Origin: Bradyrhizobium sp. Ai1a-2 | GTDB lineage: Bacteria > Pseudomonadota > Alphaproteobacteria > Rhizobiales > Xanthobacteraceae | NCBI RefSeq assembly: GCF_000426245.1 | Contig: NZ_AUEZ01000018.1 | Coordinates: 60,508-124,507, forward strand | Length of the DNA: 64,000 nucleotides | Reading direction: 5' to 3' | In this document: positions 17,492 to 26,779 of the stretch, piece after piece | Position numbering within the stretch: position 1 is the first letter of the stretch | Layout of the letters: each line of letters starts with the position of its first letter | Translations under genes and position numbers: made by a program | The notes under the pieces: generated by a model | Databases searched by the model: none | What the model was told of the DNA's origin: nothing | The model's input: only the letters and a program-made list of their open reading frames with translations

Positions 17492-19117
17492 ATGGCGACT
17501 GCATCAATCCTGCCCGCGGCGGCGCGCGCAAAACGGAAATTGTCGATCTCGCGCCTGGCGGCGTGGCTGGTGGCGCGCGCAACCGATCCGGTCACCGGAT
17601 TATGGTTCGTCACCGGCTTTGCGCTCGCCCATGCTGTGTTGTGGACGCTGATCCTGGTCAATCTGAAGTCCGCGCAGGACATCCATATGGACGTCGCGGA
17701 GGCCTTTGCCTGGGGCCAGAAATTCCAGCTCGGCTATGGCAAGCATCCGCCGCTGTCCGGCTGGGTCGCAGGCCTCTGGTTCCGCATCTTCCCGGTGACG
17801 GATTGGGCGACCTATGCGCTGGCGATGGCGGTCATCGCCGTGAGCCTCGTCGTCTGCTGGCTGATCGCGTTCCGTGTCGTCGACCGCCGCCGCGCCTTCT
17901 TCGTCGTGGTGATGCTCGCGCTCTATCCGATCTTCAACTTCAAGGGCTACAAGTACAACGCCGACCTGCTGCAGCTTGCGACCCTGCCGCCGGTCGTGCT
18001 CGCCTATCTCTACGCGTTCGAGAAGCGCACCGCGATTTCGGGCGTCTGGCTTGGCCTAGCCGGCGCGCTGGCGCTGATGACCAAATACTGGGTGCTGACC
18101 ATGATCGGCGCCATCGGACTTGCGGCGTTGATCCATCCCGAGCGGATGCGCTTCCTGGCCTCGCCGGCGCCGTGGGTTGCGATCGCAACGCTGATCGTGG
18201 CGATGATCCCGCATATCGTCTGGCTCAGCGAGTCGCATTTCGCGCCACTGACCTATGCTGGGGATGTCTACAGCATCGACAATCGCGCGGTCAGTCTGTT
18301 CCTCGTGAAGGGCTACGTCGCCCACAACATCGGATTGCTCGCCGCCTGCATCTTGCTGGCGGCGCTCGCGCTCGGCTGGGGCGCGCTGGTGCGGCGGCCG
18401 TCGACCTTGTTCACGCGCAACTGGTCGCTGGGGCCAAATCCCGGCGTCAATCTCTCGCAGGCGCTCAACGTCTGGATGATCCAGATCATCGTCGCGATCG
18501 GACCACCGCTCGGCGCGCTGTTCTTCGAGATCTACATCAAGACCGACTGGGGCATCTCGCTGTTCTTCCTGACGCCCGTGGCGCTGGTCGCGATCCCCTG
18601 GCTGCGGATCCCCAGGATGGCGCTGTTCCGGATCTGCGCGATCTGGTTGGTGATCACGATCGCCATGCTGTTTGCGTCGCCGACCATCGCCGAGCGCGAG
18701 CTCGCGGCCAATCCGAACAGCGTCGCGACCTACGGCGCGCGCGCCGAACTCGCGCGCGAGCTCACCGAGGCCTGGCACCGCAAGGCCGTCTCGCGCTGGG
18801 CGGTGGTGGCGGGCACCACGGAGGTAATCATGCCGCTGGTGTTCTACAGCCCCGATCATCCGGCGCCGTTCACGCCGGGCGAGGCTTGGGGTGCGGGCCT
18901 CACCAACGAAGCGGAAGCCAAGCGCCTCGGTTTCATCGGCGTGTTCGATCCCAATGACGGACGCCTGCCGGCGTTCGAGAGCTGGATCGACAAGAACGCG
19001 CCGCACGCCGAACGCCTGATCATGACCACGCGTCGCTTCGTCCACGGCCATCCCGGCCCCGCCGTCAGCTGGAAAGTCTACATCGCACCGCCGGCGCCTG
19101 AGGCCCCGAAATCGTAG
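17492..19117 (+). CDS. GT39/ArnT-type membrane glycosyltransferase
   Basis: 541 residues from the ATG at 17492. About ten membrane spans occupy residues 40-420. The first luminal loop carries DIHMDVAEAFAWGQKFQLGY and GKHPPLSGW, the acidic and HPP motifs of the ArnT/PMT (GT-C fold, family 39) enzymes that move a sugar from a polyprenyl-phosphate donor to lipid or protein in the periplasm. A soluble C-terminal domain of about 120 residues follows. No donor-synthesis genes are adjacent, so the acceptor is unknown. The reading frame is open for another 624 bases upstream across lepA, but that is antisense and has no start signal. Confidence 0.88.
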   Translation: MATASILPAAARAKRKLSISRLAAWLVARATDPVTGLWFVTGFALAHAVLWTLILVNLKSAQDIHMDVAEAFAWGQKFQLGYGKHPPLSGWVAGLWFRIFPVTDWATYALAMAVIAVSLVVCWLIAFRVVDRRRAFFVVVMLALYPIFNFKGYKYNADLLQLATLPPVVLAYLYAFEKRTAISGVWLGLAGALALMTKYWVLTMIGAIGLAALIHPERMRFLASPAPWVAIATLIVAMIPHIVWLSESHFAPLTYAGDVYSIDNRAVSLFLVKGYVAHNIGLLAACILLAALALGWGALVRRPSTLFTRNWSLGPNPGVNLSQALNVWMIQIIVAIGPPLGALFFEIYIKTDWGISLFFLTPVALVAIPWLRIPRMALFRICAIWLVITIAMLFASPTIAERELAANPNSVATYGARAELARELTEAWHRKAVSRWAVVAGTTEVIMPLVFYSPDHPAPFTPGEAWGAGLTNEAEAKRLGFIGVFDPNDGRLPAFESWIDKNAPHAERLIMTTRRFVHGHPGPAVSWKVYIAPPAPEAPKS

Positions 19118-19124
19118 CCGACAT

Positions 19125-19156
19125 TGTAGGGTGGGTTAGCGAAGCGTAACCCACCA
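19125..19156. repeat. Short family C repeat (GTAGGGTGGGTTA-type)
   Basis: GTGGGTTA (19131-19138) and TAACCCAC (19147-19154) form an 8-bp stem preceded by TGTAGG. It is close to the glycosyltransferase stop codon and may terminate it. The rest of the 19118-19379 gap holds no recognisable gene. Confidence 0.65.
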
Positions 19157-19379
19157 TTCGACTGCGGCACAACACCTCCCTGTGGTTATGGGCCCCCGCC
19201 TTCGCGCCGACGACGCCGGAGTGGAGCGTGACCATGATGCAAGACACACAGTGCCTCCCACTGTGTACCACCCGCATGGCGAGTGTCCATTTGCGCTGGT
19301 TGATCGAGCCGTGTCCTCTCTCCATAGTGCGCCTGCAATAGCGAGGTTCCCTCCCGGGCGCCTTGGGATGGGAACGTCG

Positions 19380-20621
19380 ATGACTGCCATATCCAGCGAT
19401 GAGATCGCCGACGACGCGCGGGCGCGCGCCAATGTGCTGCGGCTGGCTGCGGCGCAGGCGCTGACCGGCGCCAATTCGGCCGTCATCTTCGCGACCGGCT
19501 CGATCGTCGGCGCGACGCTGGCGCCCAGTGTTGCGCTCGCAACCGTGCCGCTGTCGATGTATGTGCTGGGGCTTGCCGCCGGCACGCTGCCGACCGGCGC
19601 GATCTCGCGCGCCTATGGCCGCCGCACGGCCTTCATCATCGGCACCGGCTGCGGCGCGCTGACCGGCGTGCTCGGCGCGTTCGCGATCCTGCGCGGCGCG
19701 TTCTGGCTGTTCTGCCTTGCGACCTTTCTTGGCGGGCTCTATGGCGCGGTGGCGCAATCCTATCGCTTCGCCGCCGCCGATGGCGCGAGCCGCGAGTTCC
19801 GGCCCAGGGCCGTATCCTGGGTGATGGCAGGCGGCGTATTCGCCGGCGTGCTCGGTCCGCAGCTCGTGCAATGGACCATGGACATCTGGCCGCCTTTTCT
19901 CTTCGCCTTCAGCTTCGTGGTGCAGGCGTTCGTCGCCCTGGTCGCGATGGCGGTGCTGGCGGGCGTCGATGCGCCAAAGCCCGCCGCGGTCGACCTGCAT
20001 GGCGGCCGACCGCTGCTCGAGATCGCGCGGCAGCCGCGGTTCATCGCGGCAGCACTGTGCGGCATCATCGCCTATCCGATGATGAACCTGGTGATGACGT
20101 CGGCGCCGCTCGCGATGAAGATGTGCGGTCTCTCGGTCAGCGATTCCAATTTCGCGATCCAGTGGCACATCATCGCGATGTATGGCCCGAGCTTCTTCAC
20201 GGGCTCGCTGATCGCCCGTTTCGGTGCGCCGCGCATCGTCGCGCTCGGCCTGCTCCTGGAGGCGCTCGCGGCGACGATCGGGCTCTCCGGCCTGACCACG
20301 CCGCACTTCTGGGCGACGCTGATCGTGCTCGGCGTAGGCTGGAATTTCGGTTTCGTCGGCGCGTCCGCGCTGGTCCTGGAGACGCACCGGCCGCAGGAGC
20401 GCAACAAGGTGCAGGCGTTCAACGATTTCCTGGTGTTCGGGACGATGGCGATCGGCTCGTTCTCCTCCGGGCAGTTGCTCGCCAATTATGGCTGGTCGGC
20501 GGTGAATCTCGTCGTGTTCCCGCCGGTGGTGTTGGGGCTTGTCGTGCTGTGGATCGCATCATTCGCGAAGCGGCGCGCAAAGCTGCGCACGGTCGATGAG
20601 TTTCCGGAACCGACGATTTGA
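19380..20621 (+). CDS. MFS transporter
   Basis: About 413 residues from the ATG at 19380; an in-frame ATG at 19368 is equally possible. Twelve hydrophobic segments are visible. The loop after span 2 reads GAISRAYGRRTAFIIGTGCG, the MFS G-x-x-x-[DR]-R-x-G-R-[RK] type A motif, and motif-like repeats recur in the second half (IARFGAPRIVALGLLLEALA). It is a proton- or substrate-coupled inner-membrane carrier of unknown specificity. A second MFS gene follows on the same strand after 100 bases. Confidence 0.88.
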   Translation: MTAISSDEIADDARARANVLRLAAAQALTGANSAVIFATGSIVGATLAPSVALATVPLSMYVLGLAAGTLPTGAISRAYGRRTAFIIGTGCGALTGVLGAFAILRGAFWLFCLATFLGGLYGAVAQSYRFAAADGASREFRPRAVSWVMAGGVFAGVLGPQLVQWTMDIWPPFLFAFSFVVQAFVALVAMAVLAGVDAPKPAAVDLHGGRPLLEIARQPRFIAAALCGIIAYPMMNLVMTSAPLAMKMCGLSVSDSNFAIQWHIIAMYGPSFFTGSLIARFGAPRIVALGLLLEALAATIGLSGLTTPHFWATLIVLGVGWNFGFVGASALVLETHRPQERNKVQAFNDFLVFGTMAIGSFSSGQLLANYGWSAVNLVVFPPVVLGLVVLWIASFAKRRAKLRTVDEFPEPTI

Positions 20622-20721
20622 GAACTTGCTGACAACTGCTGACAGTTCGGTCGTGGTCGAATTGATGACCAAGCCAATCTGCTAAGCGATACGACCGCGT
20701 AACAGGCAACAAGCAAGAACC

Positions 20722-21966
20722 GTGGACGCATCAACTCACGCCAGCACCGACGAGACCTCGCTCCGCTACGACGGTTGGCGCATCGTGGTCGTTTGCTTCG
20801 TGCTCGCCACTTTCGGCTGGGGGCTCGGTTTTTACGGCCAGAGCGTCTATGTCGCCGAGTTGCAGCGCCTGCACGGCTGGCCGGCATCGCTGATCTCCTC
20901 CGGCACCACGTTGTTCTATCTCGCAGGCGCGGGGCTCGTCGTCTTCGTCGCCGAGGCGATCAAGGCGTTCGGTGCGCGCAGCTGCATGATCGCAGGCACC
21001 TGCGCGATGGCTGCGGCGGCGGTGGCCGTCGGTCAGGTGCGCGAGCCCTGGCAGCTCTATCTTGCCGACGCCGTGCTCGCCTTCGGCTGGGCCGGCACCA
21101 GCCTCGGCATGATCACCAACACGCTCGGCCTGTGGTTCGACAAGAAGCGCGGCATGGCGATCAGTCTTGCGTTGAACGGTGCCAGCTTTGGCGGCATCGC
21201 CGGCGTGCCCCTGCTGGTCGCCGGCATCGGATATTTCGGTTTCTCCGGCGCGATGACGGTAGCCGCCATCGCGATGGTCGTGCTGATGGTGCCGGTGATC
21301 CTGATTTTCGTCGGCCGGCCGCCGGTGCACCTGACCGCGGTGACGCTGGCGACGGCAGGAGGACCGTCACCGACGCAGATCCGCGCCGGCGCGCTTCGCG
21401 ATCTCGGCTTCCTCTCGGTCACGATCGCCTTTGCCCTGGTGCTATTCGCCCAGGTCGGCTTCATCGTGCACCTGATCTCTTTCCTGGATCAGGTGATCGG
21501 CCGCGAGCGTGCGGCGGTGGCGATGGCGCTCCTAACTGCAATGGCGGTGGTTGGTCGCGTGACGTTCTCCTTCGTGATCGACCGGCTCAATCAGCGATTG
21601 GCGTCGGCGCTGTCATTCGTCAGCCAGGCCATAGCGCTGCTCGTCATCATCAACCTGCGCAACGATTGGGTGCTGGTTGCGGCCTGCGCCGCCTTCGGCT
21701 TCTCGGTCGGCAACCTGATCACGCTGCCGGCCTTGATCGTGCAGCGCGAATTCGATCCGCGCTCGTTCGGGGTTCTGGTGAGCCTGGTCACAGCCATCAA
21801 CCAGATCACTTATGCATTTGGTCCGGGCGTGGTCGGCCTGCTGCGCGATGTGTCGGGGAGTTACACCCTGCCGTTCTACGGCTGCATCGCGCTGGAGTTG
21901 ATCGCCGCCGTGCTGATCATGATGCGCGGGCGCGCAGCAGATCCTCGAGATCGAGCCGCTTGGTGA
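20722..21966 (+). CDS. MFS transporter (OFA/monocarboxylate-like)
   Basis: 414 residues starting at GTG 20722. Twelve membrane spans are apparent; the first reads IVVVCFVLATFGWGLGFYGQ, and the region LGMITNTLGLWFDKKRGMAI with the WF-x-K-R-G-x-A pattern is typical of the oxalate/formate and monocarboxylate branch of MFS carriers. The substrate is probably a small organic acid, by family resemblance only. Its last 50 bases overlap the convergent VOC gene, which leaves no room for a separate terminator. Confidence 0.87.
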   Translation: MDASTHASTDETSLRYDGWRIVVVCFVLATFGWGLGFYGQSVYVAELQRLHGWPASLISSGTTLFYLAGAGLVVFVAEAIKAFGARSCMIAGTCAMAAAAVAVGQVREPWQLYLADAVLAFGWAGTSLGMITNTLGLWFDKKRGMAISLALNGASFGGIAGVPLLVAGIGYFGFSGAMTVAAIAMVVLMVPVILIFVGRPPVHLTAVTLATAGGPSPTQIRAGALRDLGFLSVTIAFALVLFAQVGFIVHLISFLDQVIGRERAAVAMALLTAMAVVGRVTFSFVIDRLNQRLASALSFVSQAIALLVIINLRNDWVLVAACAAFGFSVGNLITLPALIVQREFDPRSFGVLVSLVTAINQITYAFGPGVVGLLRDVSGSYTLPFYGCIALELIAAVLIMMRGRAADPRDRAAW

Positions 21967-22411
21967 ACATCGCGAGCGCACCGTCCGGTGTGCGCGGCCA
22001 TTGCTCCTGGGGCCGGTCCCAATAGAGCTCTACGCCGTTCTCGTCGGGGTCGCGCAGGTACAGCGCCTCGCTGACACCATGGTCGCTGGCGCCGTCGAGT
22101 GCGATACCAGCGCTGAGCACGCGGTGGAGCGCGTCCGCCAGCGCGGGGCGGGTGGGGTAGAGGATCGCAGTGTGGTACAGGCCGGTGGTGCCTGTTGGCG
22201 GCGGATGGCCGCCTTTGCTCTCCCAGGTGTTCAGTCCGATGTGGTGATGGTAGCCGCCGGCCGAGATGAACGCGGCGCCGGAGCCCAGGCGCTGCTGCAG
22301 CTCGAAGCCGAGCACGCCGCAATAGAAGCCGAGCGCGCGGTCGAGATCCGCGACCTTCAGGTGCACATGCCCGATCCGCGTGCCGGCGATGATGGGAGGA
22401 TTTTGCGCCAT
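21917..22411 (-). CDS. VOC-superfamily protein (extradiol dioxygenase/glyoxalase-like)
   Basis: 164 residues with two paired beta-alpha-beta-beta-beta units. The first metal-site histidine lies in GHVHLKVADLDRALGFY (about residues 14-30), the second in LYHTAILYPTRPALADAL, and the glutamate in DPDENGVELYWDRP; SAGGYHHHIGLNTW matches the substrate-side histidines of catechol-type enzymes. The family binds a divalent metal and acts on vicinal oxygens. Adjacent carboxymuconolactone decarboxylase-like and acyl-CoA dehydrogenase genes suggest an aromatic or other carbon degradation setting. The 3' end overlaps the convergent MFS gene. Confidence 0.88.
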   Translation of the reverse strand: MAQNPPIIAGTRIGHVHLKVADLDRALGFYCGVLGFELQQRLGSGAAFISAGGYHHHIGLNTWESKGGHPPPTGTTGLYHTAILYPTRPALADALHRVLSAGIALDGASDHGVSEALYLRDPDENGVELYWDRPQEQWPRTPDGALAMFTKRLDLEDLLRARAS

Positions 22412-22507
22412 GATGCTGCTCCGTTTGATGGCCTGGATGTAGCGATGATCCGACCGCAGCGGTACCGGCCTATCCCGAAACCCTGAGTTTCCGGCGGCGG
22501 CCCTGGC

Positions 22508-23053
22508 TCACGCCAGCTCCGACACCTCGCCATCGGGCAAGCCGAATTCGAACGTGTTCAGCGTCATCGACACCATCGTGTAGTAGCCGCAGAGCCCGAT
22601 GATCTCGACCACGCCGCGGACGCTGAGCACCTCGACGGCCGCATCGTACAGCGCCTGCGACAGCCCATGACCTTCGTGCAGCGATTTCGCCACGTCGTAG
22701 ATCATGCTGGCCTTGGGGTCGTCGAATTCGGGCGTGCGGCGGTCGCGGATGTCGTCGATGATTTCAGGGTCGAGACCTCCCTTCAGCGCGAGGCGCTTGT
22801 GCGCCCACCATTCGTAATGCGCGGTGAAGTGGCGCGCGGTGACGAGGATCGCGATCTCCGAAAGTTTTGGCGGGAAGCTCGTGTTGAAGCGCAGCATCTC
22901 ACCGAGCCGCGTGGCATGCCTGGCCATTTCCGGGCTGTTGAGCCAGGCCATCATCGGCGCCGGCGCGGAGCCGCGCTTGCCGACGATCGCCTCGTCATAG
23001 GTCTGTTTTTGCGCCTCGTTCATTTCGCCAGGCGAAAGCAGCTTCAGCCTCAT
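22508..23053 (-). CDS. Carboxymuconolactone decarboxylase-family protein without CxxC
   Basis: 181 residues from the ATG at 23053, preceded by AGAGGAAA. The all-helical CMD/AhpD core is seen in FPPKLSEIAILVTARHFTAH and YEWWAHKRLALKGGLDPEII, with DVVEV-type C-terminal helices (VLSVRGVVEIIGLCGYYTMV). The redox CxxC pair of AhpD-type members is missing; the corresponding segment carries His and Glu residues, as in the gamma-carboxymuconolactone decarboxylase branch. Exact reaction unknown. It is divergent from the acyl-CoA dehydrogenase pair across a 150-base promoter region. Confidence 0.85.
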   Translation of the reverse strand: MRLKLLSPGEMNEAQKQTYDEAIVGKRGSAPAPMMAWLNSPEMARHATRLGEMLRFNTSFPPKLSEIAILVTARHFTAHYEWWAHKRLALKGGLDPEIIDDIRDRRTPEFDDPKASMIYDVAKSLHEGHGLSQALYDAAVEVLSVRGVVEIIGLCGYYTMVSMTLNTFEFGLPDGEVSELA

Positions 23054-23204
23054 GTCCGTTTCCTCTTGTTTTTCAATCGTTACGCCAGGAAGCGAATACA
23101 CCCGATTGTGCTTCGCGGCCACCGGCGCCGGGCGCATGGAGATATTGAATTTCACGGACCGGGGGCTATGGTCGTTTCAACAATTCGACAGATGGAAGCG
23201 CCTC

Positions 23205-24404
23205 ATGCCTGATCTTGAAAAGGCCGATCTTGAAAAATTCCGCACCGAAACCCGCGCCTGGCTGGAGCAGAACTGCCCGCCGGAGATGCGCAAGCCCCTG
23301 ACCTCGAACGACGACACGTTCTGGGGCGGTCGCAACGCGAAATTCTCCTCCGAGCCGCAGCGGGTGTGGTTCGAGCGGATGCGCGACAAGGGCTGGACGG
23401 TGCCGCATTGGCCGAAGGAATATGGCGGCGGCGGGCTCGACGGCGAGGAGGCCAAGATCCTGCGCCAGGAGATGGCCGCGATCGGCGCGCGGCAGCCGCT
23501 GACCTCGTTCGGCATCTCGATGCTCGGGCCGGCGCTTTTGCAATACGGCACGGAGGAGCAGAAGAGGGAGCATCTGCCGAAGATCACGGCTGGCCTGATC
23601 CGCTGGTGCCAGGGCTATTCGGAGCCGAACGCCGGTTCCGACCTCGCTTCGCTGCAGACGCGGGCCGAGAGCGACGGCGATGATTTCATCATCAACGGCC
23701 AGAAGATCTGGACGTCCTATGCCAACTATGCGGACTGGATCTTCTGTCTGGTGCGCACCGATCCGGCCGCGAAGAAGCACGACGGCATCAGCTTCATCCT
23801 GTTCGACATGACCTCGAAGGGCGTGTCGACCAAGCCGATCCTTCTGATCTCAGGCTATTCGCCGTTCTGCGAGACGTTCTTCGACAATGTGCGCGTGCCG
23901 AAGTCGCATGTGGTCGGCACCATCAACCGCGGCTGGGACGTTGCAAAATACCTGCTGCAGCATGAGCGCGCGATGATCTCGGGGATGGGCGAGCGCGGCG
24001 TCGGCCGTCCGCTCGGCCAGATCGCGGCCGACTCCATCGGAGCCGACGAGCAGGGGCGGCTGGAGGACGCAGTGCTGCGCAGCCAGATCGCGACCTTCGA
24101 GGTCGATGAAGCGGCGCTCGTTGCGGCCGCCGAGCGCGCCGTTGATCTGGCGAAAGCGGGGCAGGCGCATCCGGCATTCTCGTCGGCGATGAAATATTAC
24201 GGCACCGAGCTCAACAAGCGCCGTTACGAGATCCTGATGTCGGCCGGCGGCATCGACGCGCTGGAGTGGGAAAGCGAGCGCTCCCACGGCGGCGCCCGTC
24301 CGCGTGCCTGGTTGCGCACCAAGGCCAATTCGATCGAGGGCGGTACGTCGGAGGTGATGCTCGGCATCGTCGCCAAGCGCATTCTCGACCTGCCCGGCGC
24401 TTGA
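23205..24404 (+). CDS. Acyl-CoA dehydrogenase, subunit 1 of a probable heteromeric pair
   Basis: 399 residues. The ATG at 23205 follows GGAAGC. The flavin-side motif WCQGYSEPNAGSDLASLQTR is in the middle domain, QKIWTSYANYADW follows, and the C-terminus has SIEGGTSEVMLGIVAKRIL, the FAD/nucleotide-contact motif. The enzyme oxidises an acyl-CoA at the alpha-beta bond and passes electrons to ETF. The next gene encodes a shorter homologue that lacks this last motif, a pattern known from heterotetrameric ChsE1/ChsE2-type dehydrogenases acting on steroid or polycyclic acyl-CoAs. The stop codon is six bases from the next start. Confidence 0.92.
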   Translation: MPDLEKADLEKFRTETRAWLEQNCPPEMRKPLTSNDDTFWGGRNAKFSSEPQRVWFERMRDKGWTVPHWPKEYGGGGLDGEEAKILRQEMAAIGARQPLTSFGISMLGPALLQYGTEEQKREHLPKITAGLIRWCQGYSEPNAGSDLASLQTRAESDGDDFIINGQKIWTSYANYADWIFCLVRTDPAAKKHDGISFILFDMTSKGVSTKPILLISGYSPFCETFFDNVRVPKSHVVGTINRGWDVAKYLLQHERAMISGMGERGVGRPLGQIAADSIGADEQGRLEDAVLRSQIATFEVDEAALVAAAERAVDLAKAGQAHPAFSSAMKYYGTELNKRRYEILMSAGGIDALEWESERSHGGARPRAWLRTKANSIEGGTSEVMLGIVAKRILDLPGA

Positions 24405-24410
24405 TACACG

Positions 24411-25550
24411 ATGGCCCTCATCCTCACCGAAGAACAATCCATGCTGCGTGACAGTGCGCGCGGCCTCATCAGCGACAAGGCGCCGGTTTCGCATCTGCGC
24501 CAGTTGCGCGATAGCAAGGACGAAACCGGTTTCTCGCGCGAGCTCTGGAAGACCTTTGCGGAGATGGGCTTCTCCGGCCTCCTGGTGCCCGAGCAATTCG
24601 GCGGCAGCGGGCTCGGCGCGGTCGAGGCCGGGATCGTGATGGAGGAGATCGGGCGCACGCTGATGCCGTCGCCATTCCTCGCCACGTCCGTGCTCGCGGC
24701 CTCGGCGTTATCGCGCGGCGGCAGCGAGGCGCAGAAATCGCAGCATCTGCCTGGCATCGCCGACGGCTCGCTGCTCGCCGCGCTCGCGGTCGATGAAGGC
24801 GCCAAGCATCGTCCGCTGCAGACCAACATGCAGGCGGTGCGATCAGGCAACGGCTTCAGGCTGAATGGCGACAAGGCGCTTGTCGTCGACGGCCATACCG
24901 CGGGTCTCCTGATCGTCGCGGCGCGCACCGCCGGCAGCGCAGGCGAGAAGAACGGGGTGACCCTCTTCCTGGTCGATCCAAAGGCAAAGGGGATTGCGAC
25001 CGAGCGCACCATCATGGTCGATGCCCACAACGCCGCGCGCATCGTGTTCGACAATGTCGAGGTCGACGCCGACAGCGTGCTGGGGGAGGTCGATCAGGGC
25101 TATCCGCTGCTCGAAGGCGTGCTCAATGTCGGCCGCGGCGCGGTCGCGTCGGAAATGGTTGGCCTCAGCGAAGAGGTGTTCGGTCGCACGGTCGCTTACC
25201 TGAAGGAGCGGAAGCAATTCGGCAAGGCGATCGGCGAATTCCAGGCGTTGCAGCACCGCGCCGCCCAGCTTTACATCGATATCGAGATCACCCGCGCCGC
25301 GGTGCTGAAGGCGCTGCAGGCGCTCGATGCCGGTGCCGCAAGTGCTGGCAGCGCGGTCGCGGTGGCGAAGGCGCGCGCCGGCACGACGGCGACGCTGGCC
25401 GTGCAGGAAGGCGTGCAGATGCATGGCGGCATGGGCATGACCGACCAGTTCGACATCGGCTTCTTCATGAAGCGCGCCCGCGTCTGCCAGGAGCTGTTCG
25501 GCGACAGCAATTTCCACGCCGAGCAGTTGGCAAGGGCCAAGGGGTACTAA
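24411..25550 (+). CDS. Acyl-CoA dehydrogenase, subunit 2 of a probable heteromeric pair
   Basis: 379 residues. The N-terminal helical domain begins ALILTEEQSMLRDSARGLIS, the middle domain has FGGSGLGAVEAGIVMEEIGR, and the C-terminal domain has FGKAIGEFQALQHRAAQLYI and QMHGGMGMTDQFDIGFFMKR. It ends with EQLARAKGY and has no E-G-x-S-E-type motif like its neighbour. In family pairs one subunit supplies FAD binding and the other the catalytic base. It is co-transcribed with the gene six bases upstream and followed by a family D repeat. Confidence 0.9.
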   Translation: MALILTEEQSMLRDSARGLISDKAPVSHLRQLRDSKDETGFSRELWKTFAEMGFSGLLVPEQFGGSGLGAVEAGIVMEEIGRTLMPSPFLATSVLAASALSRGGSEAQKSQHLPGIADGSLLAALAVDEGAKHRPLQTNMQAVRSGNGFRLNGDKALVVDGHTAGLLIVAARTAGSAGEKNGVTLFLVDPKAKGIATERTIMVDAHNAARIVFDNVEVDADSVLGEVDQGYPLLEGVLNVGRGAVASEMVGLSEEVFGRTVAYLKERKQFGKAIGEFQALQHRAAQLYIDIEITRAAVLKALQALDAGAASAGSAVAVAKARAGTTATLAVQEGVQMHGGMGMTDQFDIGFFMKRARVCQELFGDSNFHAEQLARAKGY

Positions 25551-25558
25551 GCTCTATC

Positions 25559-25678
25559 CGTCATTGCGAGCGAAGCGAAGCAATCCAAGCCTCCACTTGC
25601 TGAGGCATGGATTGCTTCGTCGCGGAGCCTGTCATCGGGCCCGCCAGCGGCGGGACCCGTTGGCTCCTCGCAATGACG
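25559..25678. repeat. Full-length family D repeat (120 bp inverted repeat)
   Basis: The left arm CGTCATTGCGAG with GAAGCAATCCA and the right arm GGATTGCTTCGTCGC with CCTCGCAATGACG are reverse complements that enclose a GC-rich central hairpin (GGGCCCGCCAGCGGCGGGACCC). It occupies the whole gap between the convergent acyl-CoA dehydrogenase and receptor genes and ends four bases from the receptor stop codon. Confidence 0.8.
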
Positions 25679-25681
25679 AAC

Positions 25682-26722
25682 TTACCGGATCGGCGGGGCG
25701 TACTGGATGCCGCCGGCGCTCCAGAGCTGGTTGAGGCCGCGCGGGATCTTCAGCTGCGACTCGCTGCCGACATTGCGCTCGTAGATCTCGCCGTAATTGC
25801 CGACATGGCGGATGATGCGGGCGGCCCAGTCCTTGCTCAGGCCAAGGTCCTCGCCATAGGAGCCTTCGGTGCCGACCAGCCGCATCACCTCGGGCTTCTT
25901 CGATTTCATTGCCTCGTCGATGTTCTTCGACGTGATGCCGAGCTCCTCGGCGTTGATCATCGCATAGAGCGTCCATTTCACGATCATCATCCAGTCGTCG
26001 TCGCGCTGCCGCACCACGGGCGCAAGCGGCTCCTTGGAGATGATGTCGGCCAGGATGATGTGGTCATTGGGCTTGGAGAGGTTGAGCCTGAGCGCATAGA
26101 GCTGGGAAGCATCGGCAGTGAGGGTGTCGCACTGCCCGCTGTCATAGGCTTTGACGACATCCTCCAGCTTTCCGAATTTCATCTCCGTATATTTCATGTT
26201 GTTGATACGGAAATAGTCGGCGAGGTTGAGCTGCGTCGTCGTCTCCGCCTGCACGCAGACCTTACTGCCGTTCAAATCCAGTGCGGAATCGATGTTGCGT
26301 GAGCGCGGCAGCATGAAGCCTTCGCCGTCATAATAGGCCACGGCCGGGAAATAGAGGTCGTAATTGGTCTCGCGCGACATGCTCCAGGTCGAGTTGCGCG
26401 AGAGGATGTCGACCTTCCGGCTCTGCAACTCCTTGAAGCGCTCGCTGGCATCGAGCGGGATGAATTTTGCCTTGGACGGATCGTCGAAGATCGCGGCGGC
26501 CACCGCGCGACAGAAATCGACGTCGAAGCCGGTCCAGTTGCCTTTCTCGTCGGGAATCGAGAAGCCCGGCAGGCCCTTGTTGACGCCACACAGCACCTCG
26601 CCGCGGCGGATAGTGCGCTTCAGCGTCTTGGTGTCGTATCGCTCATAGGTAATGGCGGCGGCTGCAACCAGGGCCGCGACCGCAAGCCCGATCAGAAGGC
26701 CGCCTCGAAATGTGCGCATCAT
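25682..26722 (-). CDS. Amino-acid ABC transporter periplasmic receptor (AapJ/BztA-like), orphan
   Basis: 346 residues. An N-terminal hydrophobic segment (GLLIGLAVAALVAAAAITY) looks like an uncleaved anchor or signal peptide. Typical receptor motifs follow: GEVLCGVNKGLPGFSIPDEK, then WTGFDVDFCRAVAAAIF, then SRKVDILSRNSTWSMSRE, all characteristic of the AapJ/BztA/YhdW general L-amino-acid family. It would bind amino acids in the periplasm, but no permease or ATPase gene lies in the neighbourhood, so it must share another transporter or have a sensing role. Confidence 0.9.
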   Translation of the reverse strand: MMRTFRGGLLIGLAVAALVAAAAITYERYDTKTLKRTIRRGEVLCGVNKGLPGFSIPDEKGNWTGFDVDFCRAVAAAIFDDPSKAKFIPLDASERFKELQSRKVDILSRNSTWSMSRETNYDLYFPAVAYYDGEGFMLPRSRNIDSALDLNGSKVCVQAETTTQLNLADYFRINNMKYTEMKFGKLEDVVKAYDSGQCDTLTADASQLYALRLNLSKPNDHIILADIISKEPLAPVVRQRDDDWMMIVKWTLYAMINAEELGITSKNIDEAMKSKKPEVMRLVGTEGSYGEDLGLSKDWAARIIRHVGNYGEIYERNVGSESQLKIPRGLNQLWSAGGIQYAPPIR

Positions 26723-26779
26723 TATTTCTCACCAGATGATGGAGGCAATAGTCTCAGGAAGGGAGAGGAAGGCGGGCGG

